DNA of 9,875 nt, taken from positions 1-9,875 of the forward strand of contig CALHZE010000136.1 of NCBI GenBank assembly GCA_938040915.1. Reading direction: 5' to 3'. A model generated the notes under the pieces. The model worked only from the letters and a program-made list of their open reading frames with translations. It did no database searches and had not been told where the DNA came from. The position numbers and the translations under genes are program-made. The stretch comes from an uncultured Bacteroidia bacterium (GTDB lineage Bacteria > Bacteroidota > Bacteroidia > Bacteroidales > CAJPTX01). Shown piece by piece: positions 8,301 to 9,875 of the stretch (position 1 is the stretch's first letter; each line of letters opens with the position of its first letter).

Positions 8301-9875
8301 AGGGTTGCACGGGGCTCACGAAACTCAAAACGGTTGAGGAGTCTGCTTTTGCAGGGTGCACGAAGTTGGCTACGCTCGTCGTAGGGCAGCACCCAGAAAG
8401 CTATAACAAGGGTGCTTCTAACGGTTGTGCTGCAGGACGTAAGATTATCATCTTGTGTGCGGATAATGAGGCTTTCCAAGAAGCACTTGCGGCTTTCAAA
8501 GCCGACACAGAAGATCCAAAGCTCTACGTCGGCGGCAAGTGGGACGGCTGGACATTGCCCACCACTGCTCCTATAGTACTCTCGTTCAGTGTGAAAATGA
8601 AAGGAGAAACCGAAGGCGTCATGGGGGCTATGGTGACCCTCATGGATGCTAGCAACGTGGTGCTTGAAGAGGTGGCTACTGATGCCGACGGCATAGCTCG
8701 CTTTATTGTCAAGGCAGCGGGGACGTATCACTACAACATCAAAAAGGACGGCTGTGCCGCCTTAATGGACCAAACGTGTGAGGTGAAGGCTGAGGAAACC
8801 AACACGATGAACAAGGAGCTCGAGTACATTACCTACACCGTTACCTTTAAGACCGAACCCGCAGAGGCAAAAGACCACGTGACATGGGAGGTTATGTATG
8901 ACGGCAATCTAGTAACCGATGGGATGGCCGTAAGAGCCAATGCGGAACTCTCCATTCACGTAGAGGGAAAAGATGACTATCGTGTCTCCGTGCTCAAGAT
9001 AGAGGGTGAAAGTACACCCCTTGCAGACAACGCTACTTGGAAACTCACTAAAAATATCGTACTCGTTGCCACCGTGGTAAAACAGCAGTATTCGGTTACG
9101 TTCACGGCTACGCCGCAGAATGGTAAGCTTGAGGTGACGAATGGCGGGGTGGCTGTGATATCAGGGGCGATGCTCGACACCAAGACCCAATTGAAACTCA
9201 AGGTAACGCCGGAAGAAAAATGCGAATTGCTCTCTTTGGTAGCGAAGGTCGCAGGGAAAGAGCAGAAGCTTGCCGAGGGCGGAAAGGAAGCTCAGGAAGT
9301 GGCTTACCAATTGGTAGCGAACGTCGAGTTTGTAGCTACCTTCAAGAAAGAGGGCGTGCCGCAGTACATGGTAACCTTCGACGCTCCGCAAAACGGTACG
9401 TTGGAAGTAAAGAAGGGTACAGAGAATATCACTACAGGCACGGCACTAGATAAGGATACCGAGCTTACCCTTACGGTAACTCCCGCTGCAAACTATGAGC
9501 TTGAAACCCTCGTCGCTACTGTCGGTGGCAACGATACGGATCTCTTGCCCGCAGACAAGAAGGGGAGCAAGGAAGCCGTAGCGGTAACCTATAAGCTCGA
9601 GGCAAACGTGACCTTTAAGGCTACGTTCAAGGCAGTACAACAGGGTGGCGATCCTACCAAGTATACGGTAACTTTCGACGCACCTACCAACGGTACTTTG
9701 ACGGTAAAGAACGGCTCGGCAGACGTGGCGACCGGCGCTACCCTCGACGCTAACACCGAGTTGACGCTCACGGTAACTCCCGCAACGGGCTATGAGCTTG
9801 AAACCCTCGTCGCTACCGTTGGTGGCAACGATACGGATCTCTTGCCCGCAGACAAGAAGGGGAGCAAGGAAGCCG
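5306..9875 (+). CDS. Large secreted BspA-type leucine-rich-repeat protein with beta-repeat tail, 3' end missing
   Basis: The frame runs from ATG 5306 to the window edge without a stop (1523 complete codons). The start is supported by a signal peptide beginning at once (MKRVF, hydrophobic core LVWICALFFFV, cleavage after VGA at 5380, Gln next) and by the A-rich leader. The nearby ATG at 5301 stops after two codons. The mature protein contains three composite units (about 5465-6346, 6347-7315 and 7316-8569), each with a cap, leucine-rich repeats and a W-G-W linker. A CnaB-like domain (about 8570-8830) follows, then four beta-repeats that reach the edge. The LRRs carry the A-F-x-G-C-x-x-L signature of the BspA/TpLRR family, whose members bind fibronectin, fibrinogen or other bacteria. 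Export is well supported. A T9SS sorting domain is expected beyond the right edge but not seen. Function as an adhesin is inferred from the family. Confidence 0.95.
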   Translation, partial: MKRVFTLQVLVWICALFFFVPRVGAQGQPPEDAKKVTGRYKAGTKVTPFYEVDSLEKALEGATLNTITELEFTGGKLETADWDYLKTHATDFASLAKLTVASSMNEVAAMSMLLNLPALKEASVAKVSSLNKFDFPATIERIYMPDCKDVYQSATNYYTNLKVLHLPRLNAFGNYQFENCASTLDMLILGENENKMPASVLSSEGEYWVSDLFNGRHPKLTFSAADGSELTEDKYNALVKAYKEIEDGNTGDNFWWGFEIMPYTSSTQYTLTTTVTPDGGGRIVVSPEGTKFKEGTPITLTVEHNHGYQFQKLELVKTEAPNDPITHTDGAFSMPAANVTAKATFTENSLKVQFTGDGIDKSYTGRDMAAILANVTDIDKTKVKKIAFTEGTFDATDYKALSDHFATDFTGVRSLSVETGVSHYVLAEPGQSLVLPAHVEELSLANLTAVPNKFFVGTKGKAVHLPQTTTVGQEAFKGCTQLTTLDAPQLATIEKEAFSGCTALAELQLLKLSSMKQKAFAGCTALTKLTLCGETVPTVDEDAAPFEGCPAERNLTLKKADGGDYTPQEIHGLRVTFDDGDKVYHDGKWFGWVLPVSHLYEIKYENDMHGKISGNNLAAAGETVTVTVTPDPGYKFVKLYYEYNGTTQEFATAQFTMPAFNITLKASFTALPLEVLVNGTATGSGDGLANALAAAEFPEAKLGEVTTLTLKAGTFQNWSEWKSLSAKLTKLTTFTVLEGVGLGYMTTNEPIFTAPSLTTVEIATKLDAVAERAFAGAQALTTVRLLKTESVGDGAFAGCTKLATVELPALTANGLGKNSFAGCTALTTVTLSEAVTSISESVFSGCTALATIPNAAKIATISESAFMGCTALTEVQLPLLGALSKTAFKGCTGITKVVCPELESIEENAFENCGALTTTEAAKLISLGTKALVGCKKLAELNLPALSELGSAALQGCTGLTKCSFPLLTKIGEAGLQGCTGLTSLNLPSLETIEKEGLKGCTGLTKLKTVEESAFAGCTKLATLVVGQHPESYNKGASNGCAAGRKIIILCADNEAFQEALAAFKADTEDPKLYVGGKWDGWTLPTTAPIVLSFSVKMKGETEGVMGAMVTLMDASNVVLEEVATDADGIARFIVKAAGTYHYNIKKDGCAALMDQTCEVKAEETNTMNKELEYITYTVTFKTEPAEAKDHVTWEVMYDGNLVTDGMAVRANAELSIHVEGKDDYRVSVLKIEGESTPLADNATWKLTKNIVLVATVVKQQYSVTFTATPQNGKLEVTNGGVAVISGAMLDTKTQLKLKVTPEEKCELLSLVAKVAGKEQKLAEGGKEAQEVAYQLVANVEFVATFKKEGVPQYMVTFDAPQNGTLEVKKGTENITTGTALDKDTELTLTVTPAANYELETLVATVGGNDTDLLPADKKGSKEAVAVTYKLEANVTFKATFKAVQQGGDPTKYTVTFDAPTNGTLTVKNGSADVATGATLDANTELTLTVTPATGYELETLVATVGGNDTDLLPADKKGSKEA
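6719..6904 (+). repeat. BspA-type leucine-rich repeats, first clear block (3 copies)
   Basis: Three successive repeats of 22 to 23 residues are recognised by EAFKGCTQLTTL, EAFSGCTALAEL and KAFAGCTALTKL. The consensus is A-F-x-G-C-T-x-L-x-x-L-x-x-x-x-L. This is the middle composite unit of gene 2. A single degenerate repeat (YQFENCASTLDMLIL) occupies the equivalent place in the first unit, at about 5827-5871. Confidence 0.9.
7613..8386 (+). repeat. BspA-type leucine-rich repeats, main block (12 copies)
   Basis: Twelve repeats with a usual period of 22 to 23 residues. The anchors in order are AFAGAQ, AFAGCT, SFAGCT, VFSGCT, AFMGCT, AFKGCT, AFENCG, ALVGCK, ALQGCT, GLQGCT, GLKGCT and AFAGCT. Copies 8 to 11 replace the anchor Phe with Leu. 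The anchor Cys is kept in all but the first. Copies 9 to 11 are also very similar in DNA: the 17-mer GGTTGCACGGGGCTCAC recurs at 8171, 8237 and 8303, exactly 66 bases apart, which points to recent duplication or gene conversion. Copy 11 is 17 residues long instead of 22. Confidence 0.93.
8570..8830 (+). other. CnaB/carboxypeptidase-regulatory-like beta domain in gene 2
   Basis: The segment shows the transthyretin-like pattern: VKMKGETEGVMGAMVTLMD, then an acidic turn TDADGIARF, then GTYHYNIKKDGC and a closing strand. The G-A-x-V-T-L and T-D-x-D-G-x-A-x-F elements are the family marks. Such domains act as rigid stalk elements in surface proteins. A related module occurs in gene 1 (about 2731-2960, GAPLAGAILSIDD followed by YTVTKGGFIPVKRTL), which links the two genes. 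Confidence 0.65.
8834..9875 (+). repeat. C-terminal beta-repeat array of gene 2, four units, cut by window edge
   Basis: Units begin at 8834 (YTVTFKTEP), 9089 (YSVTFTATP), 9365 (YMVTFDAPQNGTL) and 9662 (YTVTFDAPTNGTL), giving lengths of 85, 92 and 99 residues for the first three. Each has the layout Y-x-V-T-F, N-G-x-L-x-V, T-x-L-x-L-x-V-T-P and a closing V-x-F-x-A-T-F-K, matching divergent InlB B-repeat (Flg_new_2-like) domains. The last two units are nearly identical in their second halves: bases 9494-9578 and 9791-9875 differ at only two of 85 positions, both synonymous. Copy number is unknown because the window ends inside unit four. Confidence 0.88.

Larger units (their letters stand above)
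5465..8560 (+). repeat. Three diverged copies of a cap-LRR-linker composite unit in gene 2
   Basis: Cap segments at 5465-5617, 6404-6568 and 7364-7525 align by eye. Each has an A-L or I-L helix start, a strand with T-x-G-x-(F/L) (FTGGKL, FTEGTF, LKAGTF), an aromatic pair region (DWDYL, ATDYKAL, NWSEWKSL) and a closing L-x-V strand. The first two even share ATDF. Each unit ends, after its LRR part, with a Trp-Gly linker: WWGFEIMP (6068-6091), WFGWVLP (7070-7090) and WDGWTLP (8540-8560). Units 1 and 2 continue into one short beta-repeat (6110-6346 and 7103-7315) ending in AKATFTE or LKASFTA. Unit 3 continues into the CnaB-like module instead. Confidence 0.75.

Noticed and set aside
8171..8319. 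Regularly spaced 17-base repeats as a CRISPR array
   Set aside because: The repeats lie in frame inside the LRR coding sequence, the spacers between them are themselves similar, and no cas gene is present.
7264..8361. Open minus-strand frame of 365 codons
   Set aside because: It lies wholly antisense to the LRR block of gene 2. Its product is low-complexity and simply mirrors the 22-residue periodicity (recurring V-x-P-V-Q-P or V-H-P-like segments), so it is a shadow of biased codon use in the repeats.

Overview
The window looks like a segment of a Bacteroidota chromosome that uses the type IX secretion system (T9SS). The first coding region ends in a C-terminal T9SS sorting domain. It also carries a gingipain/hemagglutinin-type 'cleaved adhesin' module and a GEVED-like module, and the second gene is a BspA-type leucine-rich-repeat protein with a Bacteroidota-style signal peptide (cleavage before Gln). 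The base composition is slightly above half G+C. A Porphyromonas-like member of the Porphyromonadaceae is my best guess, but that is inference from domain content and not a sequence match.

Layout: two very large plus-strand genes fill the window. Gene 1 (1-5193) is cut by the left edge, so its signal peptide is missing. It is a mosaic of carbohydrate- or protein-binding folds: GEVED-like, LamG/concanavalin-like, Ig-like and MBG-like, CnaB-like, InlB-type repeats with a W-x-D-G motif, a MAM/cleaved-adhesin jelly roll, further beta-repeats, then the sorting domain. The gap at 5194-5305 contains a strong hairpin, a pyrimidine-rich tract and an A-rich leader. Gene 2 (5306 to beyond 9875) is cut by the right edge. 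It has a signal peptide, three copies of a composite unit built from a cap, leucine-rich repeats and a W-G-W linker, a CnaB-like module and a growing array of about 85-99-residue beta-repeats that runs off the window.

Both products should be exported and surface-displayed, probably as adhesins or surface-layer scaffolds. Neither has a visible enzyme domain. Their shared orientation, small gap and shared domain vocabulary suggest one surface-adhesin locus, but the hairpin leaves it open whether they are co-transcribed. I found no RNA genes, insertion sequences, CRISPR arrays or minus-strand genes. I do not see a new biological system. The most distinctive features are the three-copy composite architecture of gene 2 and its near-identical DNA repeats at the right edge.
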